A DNA stretch of 64,000 nt from Ooceraea biroi. Taxonomy: Eukaryota > Arthropoda > Insecta > Hymenoptera > Formicidae. Positions 62,789 through 64,000 of the stretch are shown in pieces. A program made the translations under genes and the position numbers. Each line of letters starts with the position of its first letter. The stretch's first letter is position 1. The stretch is from contig NC_039514.1 in NCBI RefSeq assembly GCF_003672135.1, positions 10,219,787 through 10,283,786 of the forward strand, written 5' to 3'. Below the pieces are notes generated by a model. It saw only the letters and a program-made list of their open reading frames with translations, ran no database searches and had not been told where the DNA came from.

Positions 62789-64000
62789 CTGGCGAGCAGA
62801 GTCCTGAAACGCGCGCGTTGCGCCGCAACGATGATACCTTGCTCGGCTGGACCGGAGAGATGCGCGGCCATTCTCGGCCGCCTTGTTTGTTCTTTCTTAC
62901 GCGAGGAAATAACACGGTGCACCATTCGTCTCTCTCTCTCTCTTTTTCTCGTTCTCCGGTGCGCAAACAGACGATGCTTGAGAAATAATCGCGGGGGTGG
63001 AGGTGACGGAATTGTTTTCGCGCGCGTCGAGTGCGAGCGCTCGAGGAAGCATGGGGGAAGCGGATATACATACATAGCACGCAAAGATTCTCACCCTCTC
63101 TTTCCTCGTTTTTAAGGGACGATGCTTTACGTGATCCTTTGTTTTTTTTTTCTTCTGTTCTCTGGCCGCTTTTCTGCTCGATTGATTTCTCCGAGCGAAT
63201 CGTGATGCGAACGAAATTCATTTCGCGAGCGAGAGGAAGTCGTGCCGCGCGTCGTCGTCGAGAGGTATCAACGAGGTTCCGGCGGGTACGCATGTGGAGC
63301 AGGGCACAGGATCGGCTCGGAGGCAGAAGAGGAACAGTCTAATAAAAATGTTAATTGCACGGCTCGTTAGAAGACCCCCCGCAACGACTGCTAGAAGTTC
63401 AGCCGGGGTCGCCTCGCGGGGAGTCCGCGAGTATTTGCCTTTAAACCCTCGTCCTTTTTCTCGCGTTTTTTCGTCTCTCCTTCTCCTCTTCTTCTCGTTC
63501 TTGCCCTTTTTTTCTCCTCCACTTCGACCAATTATTTATACTGGCCGATGGCTCGCGTACCCACTCGCGCGGAATCTGGATTGTGCTTCATCTCTTTCTC
63601 GCACGCTCATTCGTTACTCGCTCGCGCTTCCTAGATCGAAGGGAACCAACGCGATTGTAATGAGGCCGGCTTCATAGTGTAATCCAGTTACTCTCGCGCG
63701 AAATCTCAGATCGGCAGATCCATAGAACGCTGCTCTCAGCGAGCGGACAACGAGGCGGAGTTTTCTCGCCTGGCTACGAGATTTACGCTTCCGCCCCGCA
63801 CGCGCGCGAGCGTACGACGGAACGGAATTTCGCTGAGAGTCGGATTTTTGGCGAGCGGGGTCGCGAGATAGCCGCGCGATTATTTATTAATCGTCCTAAT
63901 TAGACGTTCGACTGCGGCCGATTTCAATATCAGGCCTCGCGGATACGCGAGGGGTTACCAGCAATGCACATTATTTTCCCCGAGAAAGTAGATAAATTTT

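Larger units (their letters stand above)
55401..64000. other. Gene-poor right end with microsatellites and two weak exon candidates
   Basis: Outside the candidates at 56892-57056 and 59480-59731 the interval shows CT tracts, a GT tract, interleaved inverted repeats and an AT-rich patch near 60180-60410. Long open frames are explained by GC-rich and CT-rich composition. A TATATAA string on the minus strand at 61661-61667 has no convincing initiator at the expected distance. Confidence 0.45.

Overview
This 64-kb window is animal nuclear DNA, most likely from a hymenopteran insect such as an ant. The organism call is inference. It rests on four things seen directly: moderately GC-rich DNA very dense in CpG, dozens of (GA)n/(CT)n and other microsatellites, sparse small coding exons separated by tens of kilobases, and a decayed mariner-family transposon. 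There is no operon structure, no ribosome-binding-site-led gene series, no CRISPR array, and no rRNA or tRNA that I could recognise. Most long open frames here are chance products of GC-rich, stop-poor DNA and I do not report them as genes.

The only well-supported gene is on the minus strand. Its 5' coding exon (52815-53597, 261 codons) has an upstream in-frame stop, a start codon with A at -3, and a consensus donor (GTAAGT). The protein part is rich in His, Pro, Ser and Thr. It carries three sumoylation consensus motifs spaced exactly 14 residues apart, as is common in the disordered N-termini of transcription regulators. A second likely exon lies at 30457-30651 (65 codons), with branch point, pyrimidine tract, AG acceptor and GTGAGT donor. 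Both exons are phase 0, so they join in frame across a 22.2-kb intron. No DNA-binding domain is visible. It would have to lie in exons shorter than I can detect or further left, outside the window. I cannot name the gene.

Region by region: 1-30456 is intronic or intergenic sequence with microsatellites and small AT-rich islands. 30652-52814 is the large intron and holds a deleted mariner copy (34598-35060), a degenerate tandem repeat (37148-37436), a cluster of hairpins (39330-39529) and an unexplained coding-like stretch (46925-47416). 53598-55400 is the CpG-rich 5' flank of the gene with trinucleotide and hexanucleotide repeats. 55400-64000 is gene-poor, with two weak candidate exons (56892-57056 and 59480-59731), long CT tracts and an unusual set of interleaved inverted repeats (58353-58400).

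I did not find a clear new multi-gene system. The observations most worth checking are the evenly spaced sumoylation motifs, the two-exon gene model, the coding-like stretch at 47.2 kb, the hairpin cluster at 39.4 kb and the interleaved repeats at 58.4 kb.
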